NCBI GenBank assembly: GCA_049323795.1
Contig: JBMOOH010000031.1
Coordinates: forward strand, 1-64,000
Direction: 5' to 3'
Source: JAOADN01 sp049323795
GTDB lineage: Bacteria > Pseudomonadota > Alphaproteobacteria > Rhodobacterales > Rhodobacteraceae
Length of the DNA: 64,000 nucleotides
Positions 17,944 through 27,612 of the stretch are shown here, one piece after another. The first letter of the stretch is position 1. Every line of letters begins with the position of its first letter. Both the position numbers and the translations under genes were made by a program. The notes beneath the pieces were generated by a model that worked only from the letters and a program-made list of their open reading frames with translations, did not search any database and was not told the DNA's origin.

Positions 17944-18627
17944 TCACACCACTTTCCGCCTGATACGCCACATCAGGTAGCCTGTCATCCCCGCCCACAC
18001 GACGGCCAGCGAAAACCAGGTGATCGCGTACTGGCGGTGGTCGTTGGGGATGCCGTCCGCCGAGACAGGCACCGGATCTATCCCCTGCGTGTCGCCGGTC
18101 ACGTCCCGGGCGACAACGAGGATCGGCTCGGTCCCGAGTTCTGCCGCCATCGACGGCACGTCCCGCGCGAACCAGAGGCGGCGGGCGGTGTCGGGGGCCG
18201 GCGTGAAGCTGTCCGTCTCTTGCGGGTAGTGAAGGTTTCCCGCAACCGTCAGGCGGACCGGCGGGCGCTGCACCTTCTGCTTCCCGTCGGCCAGGAACCC
18301 GCGGTCGACGAGGATGCGCCGCCCCTCGGCCGTCTCGAAGGCGGCGATCACCTCGAAACCCGCCCCCTCGCCCGTCCGCCCGGACAGGACCAGAACTTCC
18401 TCGCCGGTCGTCCGCCCATCGACGCGGACCGGCTGGAACCGCATCGCGCGCGGATCGGCCAGCGCCCGCTCGGCGGACGGAAGCGGTTCGGCGGGTCCGT
18501 CGATCCGGGCGGCGATGTCGGCCAGGAGGGCCGCCTTCCAGCTCAGCCGCTGGAGCTGCCATACGCCGAGCGAGATGAGGATCGCGCAGCCGACGATGCC
18601 GAGCAGAAGCGGAAAGACGATGCGCAT
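17944..18627 (-). CDS. SURF1-family cytochrome oxidase assembly protein
   Basis: 227 residues. An N-terminal TM segment (VFPLLLGIVGCAILISLGVW) leads into the SURF1 signature GVWQLQRLSWK. A C-terminal TM segment follows NDHRQYAITWFSLA, the second SURF1 block. SURF1 helps insert heme a into subunit I of cytochrome c oxidase. It lies 63 bp after ctaE and 11 bp before thrC on the same strand, as in related alphaproteobacteria. No DUF983 gene lies between ctaE and SURF1. Confidence 0.92.
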   Translation of the reverse strand: MRIVFPLLLGIVGCAILISLGVWQLQRLSWKAALLADIAARIDGPAEPLPSAERALADPRAMRFQPVRVDGRTTGEEVLVLSGRTGEGAGFEVIAAFETAEGRRILVDRGFLADGKQKVQRPPVRLTVAGNLHYPQETDSFTPAPDTARRLWFARDVPSMAAELGTEPILVVARDVTGDTQGIDPVPVSADGIPNDHRQYAITWFSLAVVWAGMTGYLMWRIRRKVV

Positions 18628-18690
18628 GTCAGGCGAAGGGCGCGAGGTCGCCCCCGCGCCCCCTTGCGTTCCGCGCCGCCGGGGTCACGG

Positions 18691-19494
18691 TCAGGCGCTG
18701 CCCCAGACATAGATGGCCGAGAACAGGAACAGCCAGACCACGTCGACGAAGTGCCAGTACCAGATCGCCATCTCGAAGCCGACGTGCTGCTCCGGCGTGA
18801 AGTGCCCCTTCATCGCGCGGACCATGCAGACGAAGAGGAAGATCGACCCGATGATGACATGGGCGCCGTGGAACCCCGTCGCCATGAAGAACGACGCGCC
18901 GTAGATGTTTCCGGCGAACCCGAACGCCGCTTCGCTGTATTCGTAGGCCTGCAGCGTCGTGAAGGCCACGCCGAGGAAGATCGCGATGGCCAGACCGTTG
19001 ATCATGTCCTTGCGGTTGTTCTCGTGCGCGATCGCATGATGCGCCCAGGTCGCCGCCGCGCCCGAGGAGAGCAGGATCAGCGTGTTGATGAGCGGCAGTT
19101 GCCAGGGGTCGAGGGTCTCGATCCCGGCCGGAGGCCAGACGCCGTCCACCGCCGGGCTCTGGGGCCCCATCGGGTAGAGCGCGTGCTTGAAGAAGGTCCA
19201 GAACCACGCCGCGAAGAACATCACCTCGGAGAGGATGAACAGGATGAACCCGTAGCGCAGCCCGATGCGGACGACCGGCGTGTGGTCCCCGGCCTGCGCC
19301 TCGCGCACGACCTCGGACCACCAGGCATACATCACGTAGACGACGATCACCGCCCCCGCTATGGCGATCAGCGGGGTCATGCCCTGCATCCACAGGACCC
19401 CGCCGAACAGCAGGATGAACCCGCCGACCGCGCCGAGGAAGGGCAGGATCGAGGGTTGCAGGATGTGGTAGTCGTGGTTCTTCGCGTGCGCCAT
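18691..19494 (-). CDS. ctaE: Cytochrome c oxidase subunit III
   Basis: 267 residues with seven hydrophobic segments. HDYHILQPSILPFLGAVGGF opens the protein, SEVMFFAAWFWTFFKHALYP is the conserved region around the second to third helix, and TGFHGAHVIIGSIFLFVCMV with WHFVDVVWLFLFSAIYVWG closes it. These match subunit III of aa3-type oxidase. It sits 23 bp after ctaG. Subunit I (ctaD) is not in the cluster, which is normal for this group. Confidence 0.96.
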   Translation of the reverse strand: MAHAKNHDYHILQPSILPFLGAVGGFILLFGGVLWMQGMTPLIAIAGAVIVVYVMYAWWSEVVREAQAGDHTPVVRIGLRYGFILFILSEVMFFAAWFWTFFKHALYPMGPQSPAVDGVWPPAGIETLDPWQLPLINTLILLSSGAAATWAHHAIAHENNRKDMINGLAIAIFLGVAFTTLQAYEYSEAAFGFAGNIYGASFFMATGFHGAHVIIGSIFLFVCMVRAMKGHFTPEQHVGFEMAIWYWHFVDVVWLFLFSAIYVWGSA

Positions 19495-19517
19495 GGTTCT
19501 TGGTCCCTCGCCGGGCG

Positions 19518-20087
19518 TCAGTTTACGGGGTTCGCCGAAGGGGCGGCGACCGCCGCCTGTTCTTCGGGAACCGGGGTTTCATACAGGGTGTAGGAAAGCG
19601 TCATGTGCCGGACCGTCGCGGCCTCGGGGTCGTCCACGATCGAGGGGTCGACGAAGAAGCTGACCGGCATCCTGACCCGTTCGCCGGGCTTCAGCACCTG
19701 CTCGGTGAAGCAGAAGCACTCGACCTTCGAAAAGTAGCCGCCCGCCCGGTCGGGGGCGACGTTGAAGCCCGCCGTGCCGGCCATGACCCGGCCGGTCGGG
19801 TTGTAGGCCTCGTAATACGCCACCGCAGTCTCGCCGATGCGCACCTTCATCTCGCGCAGCACCGGACGGAATTCCCAGGGCATCCCGTTTCCCGTGTTGG
19901 CGTCGAAGCGGACGGTGACCACCTGGTCGAGCACCTTGCCGGGAGCCGCCGAGGCGACCGACGGGGTGCCGCCGTAGCCTGTCACCCTGCAGAACCAGCT
20001 GTAGAACGGCACGGCGGCGAAGGACAGCGTGGCCATGACGGCCACGAACCCCGCGAGTTTCAGGGCCGTCCGGTTCTTCGCGTTCAC
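19518..20087 (-). CDS. ctaG: Cytochrome c oxidase assembly protein CtaG (copper delivery to CuB)
   Basis: 189 residues with GTG start at 20087, placed in a 4-base overlap (GTGA) with the upstream small ORF. One N-terminal TM segment (LAGFVAVMATLSFAAVPFYS) is followed by FCRVTGYGGTP. The copper-binding block YFSKVECFCFTEQVLKPGE carries the CxC pair (CFC), and MPVSFFVDPSI follows. CtaG/Cox11 delivers copper to the CuB centre of subunit I. Length and motif are normal. Confidence 0.95.
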   Translation of the reverse strand: MNAKNRTALKLAGFVAVMATLSFAAVPFYSWFCRVTGYGGTPSVASAAPGKVLDQVVTVRFDANTGNGMPWEFRPVLREMKVRIGETAVAYYEAYNPTGRVMAGTAGFNVAPDRAGGYFSKVECFCFTEQVLKPGERVRMPVSFFVDPSIVDDPEAATVRHMTLSYTLYETPVPEEQAAVAAPSANPVN

Positions 20088-20257
20088 TCGCCCACCCCGA
20101 CCTTCTGCGTCTCTCCGGGCAGACGGCCCTCCTCGAGTTTCGAGATCTTCGCCACCGTCACCCCGAAGATCAGTGCGACGAAGCCGGCGAGGACCAGCCC
20201 GAGACCGAGGTTGCGCCCCCAGCGGCGGCGATGGATCTCGTGCTCGTGTGCGATCAT
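20084..20257 (-). CDS. Small single-pass membrane protein between ctaB and ctaG
   Basis: 57 residues if started at 20257 (MIAHEHEIHRRRWGRN), where ATGA overlaps the ctaB stop; a start three residues further up (20266, MGAM) is possible. A single TM segment (LGLGLVLAGFVALIFGVTVA) follows a His/Arg-rich N-terminus. Such a short membrane protein often sits here in alphaproteobacterial oxidase clusters and is sometimes called CoxF; its role in oxidase assembly is unproven. Both ends overlap neighbours by four bases, indicating tight translational coupling. Confidence 0.8.
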   Translation of the reverse strand: MIAHEHEIHRRRWGRNLGLGLVLAGFVALIFGVTVAKISKLEEGRLPGETQKVGVGE

Positions 20258-21207
20258 GGCGCCCATCCTCCGATGCCGAAGGGTGCCAGGGCGGCCTCGG
20301 CCAGGAGCGCCCCGAACAGAAGGAAGAGATAGGTGAGCGAATAGCGGAAGAACGCCTTCTCGACCGCGTAGCCGTCGGCCTCGGCGACATCCTCGCTCCG
20401 CCGCAGGATCCGCCAGGCGCCGAGGCAGAACCTGGCCGAAAGGACGACGGCAGCCGCAAGATAGAGCGGCCCGCCGATCGAGGTGAAGGCGACCCCTACC
20501 GCCAGCGGCGCAAGCAGGATCGTGTAGGCAAGGATATGGACCCGCGTCGCGGGCCGCCCGTGCGTGACCGTCAGCATCGGCACGCCCGCCTTGGAATAGT
20601 CGTCCCGCATGAACAGCGCGAGCGTCCAGAAATGCGGCGGCGTCCAGAGAAGGATCAGCGCGAACATCAGCACGCTTTCAAGGCTGACGCCGCCGGTCGC
20701 GACCGCCCAGCCGATCATCGGCGGGAACGCCCCGGCTGCACCGCCGACGACGATGTTCTGCGGCGTCGCCCGCTTCAGCCACATCGTGTAGACCACGGCG
20801 TAGAAGAAGATCGTGAAGGCGAGGAGGGCCGCGGCGAACCAGTTCGCCACCAGACCGAGCATCAGGACCGATATCCCCGACAGGGCCACGCCCAGTCCAA
20901 GCGCCTCGTTCGGCTGGATGCGCCCCGCGGGGATCGGCCGCATCGAGGTCCGGCGCATGACCGCGTCGATGTCGGCCTCGTACCACATGTTGAGCGCCCC
21001 CGACGCGCCTCCGCCCAGCGCGATGAACAGGATCGCGGCGAAGGCGAGGAAGGGATGGACGGCGACGGGCGCGACGAAGAGGCCGACCGCCGCCGTGAAG
21101 ACGACAAGCGACATCACGCGCGGCTTGAGGAGCTGCACGTAGTCGCCGAAGCCCGCATCCGCCGGGGCGGGGGCCGCGGGGTCGTGCGCTGCGCTGAGGT
21201 CGGTCAT
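20254..21207 (-). CDS. ctaB: Protoheme IX farnesyltransferase (heme o synthase)
   Basis: 317 residues, starting MTDLSAAHD at 21207. YVQLLKPRVMSLVVFTAAVG is the UbiA/CtaB N-terminal signature. NMWYEADIDAVMRRTSMRPI is the polyprenyl-diphosphate-Mg site with its Asp-rich NxxxDxxxD. Multiple TM segments follow. The enzyme adds a farnesyl group to heme b, making heme o, the precursor of heme a for the oxidase encoded beside it. It lies between ctaC and the small membrane ORF. Confidence 0.96.
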   Translation of the reverse strand: MTDLSAAHDPAAPAPADAGFGDYVQLLKPRVMSLVVFTAAVGLFVAPVAVHPFLAFAAILFIALGGGASGALNMWYEADIDAVMRRTSMRPIPAGRIQPNEALGLGVALSGISVLMLGLVANWFAAALLAFTIFFYAVVYTMWLKRATPQNIVVGGAAGAFPPMIGWAVATGGVSLESVLMFALILLWTPPHFWTLALFMRDDYSKAGVPMLTVTHGRPATRVHILAYTILLAPLAVGVAFTSIGGPLYLAAAVVLSARFCLGAWRILRRSEDVAEADGYAVEKAFFRYSLTYLFLLFGALLAEAALAPFGIGGWAP

Positions 21208-21247
21208 GTGTCCTGTCTCCGGCGGGCCGGTCAGGCCCTGCCGCTCC

Positions 21248-22171
21248 TCAGTTGGACGCAACCTTGGTCAGATCCGGCTCCACGTAGGCTCCGGCCGTCT
21301 TGGTCTGCGCGACCCATGCATCATAGACCTGCTGACTGACCACCTTGACGGTGACCGGCATGTACGCGTGGTCCTTGCCGCAAAGCTCGGAGCACTGGCC
21401 GAAGAAGATGCCCTCGCGCTCGGGCTTGAACCACAGTTCGGCGATGCGGCCGGGAACGGCGTCCTGCATGACCGCGAAGGCCGGCACCTTCCAGGAGTGG
21501 ATCACATCGGCCGAAGTCACCTGCACCACCACCGTCTTGCCCACCGGGACGACGACCGAGGTGTCCGTCGCCAGAAGGAACTGGTCGCCCGTGTAGCCGG
21601 ACCGCTCGAGCCGCTTCTTCATCGCGTCATTGTAGACGAAGGGAATCGCCCCGGGATCGAGCTTGTCGTCGAGGGTCGCGGGATGACCGATGAGATAGCT
21701 GTCGAACGAGATCCCCTCGTCGGGATACTCGTAGCTCCAGAACCACGCGTTGCCCGTCACCTTTATGGTGACATCGGCCTCGGGGATTTCCTGCTGCTTG
21801 AACAGGATGGGCAGCGAGAAGGCCCCGAGCACCACGAGGATGACGACGGGAACGAGCGTCCAGACCACCTCCAGCGGCGCATTGTGGGTGAAGCGGGCGG
21901 GGGTCGGATTGGCGCGGCGGTTGAATCGCAGGATGACGATCAGCAGAAGTCCGAGGACCAACGCCACGACCCCCGCGGACAGCCAGTGCAGCGCCCCGTC
22001 GAGCCATTGCTGGTCGCGGGCGAGCTCGGTGGACGCCGGCTGGAAGCCGGTTCCGCCCTGTTTCGGCTGGCCGATGGCCTCGAGGGTCGCATTCTGCGCG
22101 AAGGCGGCCCCGGCAAGAGCGTATCCTGAAACCGCAGCCGCAAGGCCGGAGACTTTCGGAGCTAGGCGCAT
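21248..22171 (-). CDS. ctaC: Cytochrome c oxidase subunit II
   Basis: 307 residues. A signal peptide (to AGAAFAQ, about residue 26) precedes two TM helices and a periplasmic cupredoxin domain. The CuA ligands are all present: His225 (ADVIHSW), Cys260, Cys264, His268 and Met271 in CSELCGKDHAYM. WFWSYEYPDEG holds the aromatic electron-entry residues. This is a normal, functional-looking subunit II of an aa3-type oxidase without a fused cytochrome c domain. It is the first gene of the leftward operon. Confidence 0.97.
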   Translation of the reverse strand: MRLAPKVSGLAAAVSGYALAGAAFAQNATLEAIGQPKQGGTGFQPASTELARDQQWLDGALHWLSAGVVALVLGLLLIVILRFNRRANPTPARFTHNAPLEVVWTLVPVVILVVLGAFSLPILFKQQEIPEADVTIKVTGNAWFWSYEYPDEGISFDSYLIGHPATLDDKLDPGAIPFVYNDAMKKRLERSGYTGDQFLLATDTSVVVPVGKTVVVQVTSADVIHSWKVPAFAVMQDAVPGRIAELWFKPEREGIFFGQCSELCGKDHAYMPVTVKVVSQQVYDAWVAQTKTAGAYVEPDLTKVASN

Positions 22172-22261
22172 GTCGTGTTCCCGTCGTTGCCGCGGCTTGT
22201 TCCGCCGCCTGCGGCGCGTCGCCCGCGAGGGCGTCGGCCGGTTGTATCTGTGGCTCCTAAA

Positions 22262-22289
22262 AACATATTAGAGAGGGCCAAACAAGCAA
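22262..22289 (-). promoter_or_regulatory. Candidate promoter of the cta operon
   Basis: On the minus strand: TTGCTT (22289-22284), 16 bp, TATGTT (22267-22262), in an AT-rich patch that stands out from the surroundings, about 90 bp upstream of the ctaC ATG. Fit to sigma-70 is moderate. Confidence 0.4.
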
Positions 22290-22343
22290 AACCGTTGCGG
22301 CACACCGTCGCTTCGATTCGCGCCAGGGCAGGACGGAGCTTCC

Positions 22344-23761
22344 ATGACCGATGACCGCTTTTCCCCCTTCGAGACGCAGATCGACCGCGACCGCGCGCTG
22401 TCGGTGCTGCGCGATGCCACTGCGGGGGCCGACGACGGCGAACTGTTCCTCGAGCGGCGCCGGGGCGAGGGGCTTGTCTTCGACGACGGCAGGCTGCGCT
22501 CGGCGAGCTACGAGGCCTCCGAGGGTTTCGGCCTCCGCGCGGTCCGCGGCGACGTCGCGGGCTATGGCCATTCCACCGAGATCTCCGAACGCGCGCTGCG
22601 CCAGGCGGCCGAAACCGCACGGCTCGCGGTCGGCGCCGGGGGTGGCAGGCTGGCGCCGCCCCCGCCCGGAACGAACCGCAGGCTCTACGCCGACATCGAC
22701 CCGATGCAGGACGCGACCTTCGGCATCAAGGTCGAGACCCTGCGCGAGATCGACGCCTATGCCCGCGCCCTCGATCCCCGGGTCGTGCAGGTTTCGGCCA
22801 CGATCGGCGCCTCGGTGCAGGAGATCCACATCCTGCGCCCCGACGGCGGGCTCGTGTCGGACACCCGCCCGATGACGCGGCTCTATGTCTCGGTCATCGT
22901 CGAGAAGGACGGCCGGCGCGAGTCGGGCGGGACCGGCCGGGGCGGGCGCGTGGGGCTGACGGGGCTCCTCGACCGCGAGACATGGCAGGCGGCGGTGCGC
23001 GAGGCGGTCCGCATCGCCGGGGTGAACCTCGCGGCCGAAGCCGCCCCCGCCGGCGTGATGGACGTGGTGCTCGGGCCGGGCTGGCCGGGCATCCTCCTGC
23101 ACGAGGCGGTGGGCCACGGCCTCGAAGGCGACTTCAACCGCAAGAAGACCTCGGCCTTCGCCGGCCTCATGGGCCAGCGCGTGGCGGCACCGGGGGTGAC
23201 CGTCCTCGACGACGGTACGATCCCCGACCGCCGGGGGTCGATCACCGTCGACGACGAGGGCACGCCGTCGGGGCGGAACGTGCTGATCGAGGACGGGATC
23301 CTCGTCGGCTACATGCAGGACCGCCAGAACGCCCGCCTGATGGGGGTCGCCCCCACCGGCAACGGGCGGCGCGAGAGCTTTGCCCATGTCCCGATGCCGC
23401 GGATGACGAACACCTACATGCTGGGCGGCACCGCCGACCCGGGGGCGATCCTTGCCGACCTCAGGGACGGGATCTATGCCGTCGGCTTCGGCGGCGGGCA
23501 GGTGGACATCACCAATGGCAAGTTCGTGTTCTCCTGCACCGAGGCCTACCGCGTGAGGGACGGCAAGCTGGGCGCACCGGTCAAGGGGGCGACGCTGATC
23601 GGCGACGGGGCCACCGCCCTGCGCAACATCCGTGCCATCGGCGCCGACATGACGCTCGATCCGGGGATCGGCAACTGCGGCAAGGCGGGACAGTGGGTTC
23701 CGGTCGGCGTGGGCCAGCCGACCCTGCTCATCGGCGGACTGACGGTGGGCGGCAGCGCCGT

Positions 23762-23765
<4 letters not shown>
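22344..23765 (+). CDS. tldD: TldD-family metalloprotease
   Basis: 473 residues. The zinc-binding HEAVGH (253-258) within GWPGILLHEAVGHGLEGDF is intact, and ARLMGVAPTGNGRRES with FAHVPMPRMTNTYM is the conserved substrate region. TldD pairs with TldE/PmbA to degrade unfolded peptides and mature peptide antibiotics or modified peptides; no tldE is in the window. The stop (TAG, 23763-23765) overlaps the stop of the convergent SDR gene. Confidence 0.95.
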
Positions 23766-24514
<749 letters not shown>

Positions 24515-24526
24515 GGGTGTCCTCCT

Positions 24527-25285
24527 TCAGCGCAGGTACCTTCCGCCGTTCACGTCCAGCACCGCCCCGTTGAGCGAGAGCTGCGACGGGCGGAACAGGA
24601 AGGCGGTCAGTTCGCCGATCTCCTCGGGCGTGGCCATCCGCCCCACCGGTATTCCGGCCAGCGCCGCCGCTTCGCCGTGCCGCGCGACGAAGGCTTCGGC
24701 CATCTCGGTCCGCACCCAGCCCGGCGCGATCGCCACGGCGGTGATCCCCTCGGCGCCATGGCTCTGCGCGACCGATCTGGTCAGGTTGATGAGCGCCGCC
24801 TTGGACGCGCCGTAGGCCATCGCCTCCGAGGCATAGCCCCGCTGCCCGGCACGGCTGGCCATGTTGACGATCCGCCCGCCGCCCCGCGTGCGGAAGCGGC
24901 GGAAATGCGCGATCGCGAGCCGGGTCAGGTCGGCGGCGGCGAAGAGGTTGACGCGGAACTCGCGCAGCCAGACCGCCTGCCAGTCCGGCATCGGCGCATC
25001 GAGCCCGACCTCCGACCGGATCCCCGCGTTGTTGACGAGGCCGGTGATCCTGCCCCGCGCCTCGGCCGCCGCCCAGAGCGCCTCGGGCGCGGCGGGGTCC
25101 GAGAGGTCGGCCTGCACCGCCAGCCCCCGGCCGCCGATCTCCGACAGAAGCCGGTCCGCCGCTGCCCGGTTCCGCCCGAAATGGATCACCACCTCGGCCC
25201 CCTCGGCCGCCAGCGCCCTGCAGACGGCCCGGCCGATGGCGCCGGTGGCCCCGGTCACAAGGATCCTCTGTCCCCGCAGCATCAT
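24527..25285 (-). CDS. SDR-family oxidoreductase
   Basis: 252 residues, starting at an ATG (25285) that overlaps the upstream racemase stop as ATGA. The cofactor motif is TGATGAIGRAVC, with VNNAGIRSEVG and the catalytic YGASK (Ser in VNMASRAG). Arg at FGRNRAAAD after the second strand favours NADPH. It is the partner of the next SDR gene; neither is part of the textbook hydroxyproline route, so the two are the least explained members of this operon. Confidence 0.85.
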   Translation of the reverse strand: MMLRGQRILVTGATGAIGRAVCRALAAEGAEVVIHFGRNRAAADRLLSEIGGRGLAVQADLSDPAAPEALWAAAEARGRITGLVNNAGIRSEVGLDAPMPDWQAVWLREFRVNLFAAADLTRLAIAHFRRFRTRGGGRIVNMASRAGQRGYASEAMAYGASKAALINLTRSVAQSHGAEGITAVAIAPGWVRTEMAEAFVARHGEAAALAGIPVGRMATPEEIGELTAFLFRPSQLSLNGAVLDVNGGRYLR

Positions 25286-26298
25286 CCGCCCCAGGTGTCC
25301 GAGAGCGTGAACCCCGAGGGGAAGGGGTCGGTCGGGTCCAGCCCGATCTGGCTGACGCCATAGATCCAGCCCTGCCCCGAGACCCGGCTCCGCGCCGCCC
25401 GGTAGGGGCCGACCGCGGTTTCCCCGACGAACTCCGTCACGAACTCGCCGCCGATGATCGACCGCGACACGACCACGTCTCCGGGACGCGCCAGACCCCG
25501 CGCGAACCGTGCGGCCATGTTGGAGTTCGACCCCGTCCCGCAGGGCGACCTGTCCGCCCGTCCGGGGCGAAGCGTGGTGCAGGTGCGCAGCGCGCCGTCG
25601 GGCTCGTCCGACCGGAACATCACGTAGGCCAGACCGTTCAGCGCGGGCGTCAGCGGGTGCAGGGCAGGTTCCGCCGCCGCGATTCGGTTGCGCAGATCGA
25701 CCCCGATCGTCGCCAGCGCGCGGGCGTTTCCGGGGGTGATCGCCAGGCCGACCTGCGCGACATCGACCAGCGCATAGAACACCCCCCCGAAGCAGAGGTC
25801 GTACCGCACCGGCCCCCATTCCTTCGTCTCGATCACCGCGTCCAGCCGCGCCGCGAAGGCCGGCGGCATGTCGAGCGTCACCCGCGTCGCCTTGCCCGCG
25901 GCGCAGGCCGCGGTCGCCCTGACCGGGCCGGCCGCGGTGTCGAGCGTGACGGTGCTGACGGGCTCGCGCATCGGCAGCATGCCGGTCTCGAGCAGCGCCG
26001 TCGCGGTGCAGATCGCGTTCGATCCCGACATGGCATGCGCCTGGTCGGGCTGCAGCACGATCAGGCCGACATCCGCCGCGGGGTCGCAGGCCGGAACGAG
26101 CAGGCAGAACGACCCCGCGGGCCCGGACCGCGGCTCCGAACAGAGCCAGCGGCGCAGCGCGTCGTCCACCCGGTTCAGATGATCGAGCTTCTCGGCCATC
26201 GACGCCCCGGGCACGTTCAGCACCCCGCCGGTGACGACCCGTCCGATCTCGCCCTCGCAATGCACGTCGACGGTCTGGATGGTGCGGGTCCAGCGCAT
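25282..26298 (-). CDS. Proline racemase superfamily enzyme (hydroxyproline epimerase or trans-3-hydroxyproline dehydratase)
   Basis: 338 residues. The first catalytic block is MSGSNAICTA, so the usual first Cys is Ser91; the second block, DRSPCGTGSNSN, keeps Cys253. A Ser/Cys pair is described in both 4-hydroxyproline 2-epimerases and trans-3-hydroxy-L-proline dehydratases, and the sequence alone does not decide. Flanking D-amino-acid-oxidase-like and DapA-like genes fit epimerisation of trans-4-hydroxy-L-proline to the cis-D form. The ATGA overlap with the downstream SDR suggests coupling. Confidence 0.88.
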   Translation of the reverse strand: MRWTRTIQTVDVHCEGEIGRVVTGGVLNVPGASMAEKLDHLNRVDDALRRWLCSEPRSGPAGSFCLLVPACDPAADVGLIVLQPDQAHAMSGSNAICTATALLETGMLPMREPVSTVTLDTAAGPVRATAACAAGKATRVTLDMPPAFAARLDAVIETKEWGPVRYDLCFGGVFYALVDVAQVGLAITPGNARALATIGVDLRNRIAAAEPALHPLTPALNGLAYVMFRSDEPDGALRTCTTLRPGRADRSPCGTGSNSNMAARFARGLARPGDVVVSRSIIGGEFVTEFVGETAVGPYRAARSRVSGQGWIYGVSQIGLDPTDPFPSGFTLSDTWGG

Positions 26299-26356
26299 GG
26301 CTCAGCCTTTCGGATGCGGTGTGGCGGGGGATCGGTGGGTCATCGTCGCCACCCCG

Positions 26357-27592
26357 TCAGAACCGGTCGACCCGGTTGGGGGCGAGATCGAGCGACGGCC
26401 GCGCGCCGGTGATCAGCTCGCCCATCAGCCGGGCCGAGGTGGCGGCGCAGGTCAGGCCCAGATGGCCGTGGCCGGTGGCGTAGAAGACGCCCGGGGTCCG
26501 GGCGCTGGCCGACAGGATCGGCAGGGTGTCGGGCAGCGCCGGCCGGTGCCCCATCCATTCGGTGACGTCCTCGCAGCGCAGGTTGGGAAGCGCTTCCCGC
26601 GCGTGCCGAACCGTGACCTTCGACCGGCGATAGTCCGGCGCCGCGTCGAGTCCCGCCATCTCGACGGTGCCCCCGACGCGGATGCCGCCCGCGGTCGGCG
26701 TGGCCATGAAGGCCCGGGCAGGCCAGATGATCGCGTGCCGCATCGTGATGCCGGGCGCCATGATCTGGGTATGGTAGCCCCGTTCGGTCTCGAGCGGAAT
26801 CGGTTCGCCGAGCGCGCGGGCGAGACGGGCCGAAAAGGCGCCGGCCGCGATCACGATCTCGTCGGCGGCGATGTGGCGGCCATCCGTCAGCACCGCCGCG
26901 CGGATGCGGTCGGCGCGGCTGAAGGCGGCGACCTCGCCCCTCTCGATCCGCCCGCCCAGGCCGGTGAAGCGCTCTGCCAGCGCGAGGACCAGCCGGTAGG
27001 GATCCCGGATCGAGCGGTTCTGGGGGAACAGCACGGCAAGGCCGATCCGGTCCGACAGCTCCGGCTCGAGCGCCCGGATCGCCGGCGGCCCGATCACCTC
27101 GTGCGGAAAGCCGAAGCGTTCGAGGACCGCGATGTGGTCGCGGTCGGCCCGGAACTCGGCCTCGTCGGCATAGAGCGACAGGCAGCCTTCCTCGGAGATC
27201 TCGGTCTCGAGCCCGGTCGCGCGCAAAAGGGCGAGCATGTCGTCGAGCGCGCGGGCGCAGAGCGCCGCGTTCTGCGCCTCGATCTCGCGCAGCCGGGCGG
27301 GGCGGGACGCGGCGAGGAAGCGCAGGACCCACGGGAAAAGCCGCGGCATGTAGCCGGGGCGGATGCGCACCGGTCCTTCCGGGTCGAGCAGCCAGCCGGG
27401 GATCCTCTTCCAGACCGCCGGGCGCGAGGCGGGCATGAACTCGGTCACCGCGACGGAGGCGAGGTTGCCGAAGGACGCGCCCCGGCCCGGCGCATCGCGG
27501 TCGACGAGCACGACCCGGCGGCCGCGCCCCTGCAGGTCATGCGCGATCGCCGTGCCGATGATCCCCGCGCCGACGACGACGGTGGTGGTCAT
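26357..27592 (-). CDS. FAD-dependent D-amino-acid (D-hydroxyproline) dehydrogenase-like flavoprotein
   Basis: 411 residues from ATG at 27592. TTVVVGAGIIGTAIAHDLQG is the FAD motif; YHTQIMAP and GGTVEMAG lie in the substrate domain; TGHGHLGLTCAATSARLMGE is the typical C-terminal DadA signature. DadA-like enzymes oxidise D-amino acids in a respiratory manner. Beside a proline-racemase-family enzyme and a DapA-like deaminase it is most easily read as cis-4-hydroxy-D-proline dehydrogenase, a context-based inference. Confidence 0.9.
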   Translation of the reverse strand: MTTTVVVGAGIIGTAIAHDLQGRGRRVVLVDRDAPGRGASFGNLASVAVTEFMPASRPAVWKRIPGWLLDPEGPVRIRPGYMPRLFPWVLRFLAASRPARLREIEAQNAALCARALDDMLALLRATGLETEISEEGCLSLYADEAEFRADRDHIAVLERFGFPHEVIGPPAIRALEPELSDRIGLAVLFPQNRSIRDPYRLVLALAERFTGLGGRIERGEVAAFSRADRIRAAVLTDGRHIAADEIVIAAGAFSARLARALGEPIPLETERGYHTQIMAPGITMRHAIIWPARAFMATPTAGGIRVGGTVEMAGLDAAPDYRRSKVTVRHAREALPNLRCEDVTEWMGHRPALPDTLPILSASARTPGVFYATGHGHLGLTCAATSARLMGELITGARPSLDLAPNRVDRF

Positions 27593-27612
27593 TGCCGTCC
27601 CCCGCCGGCGCC

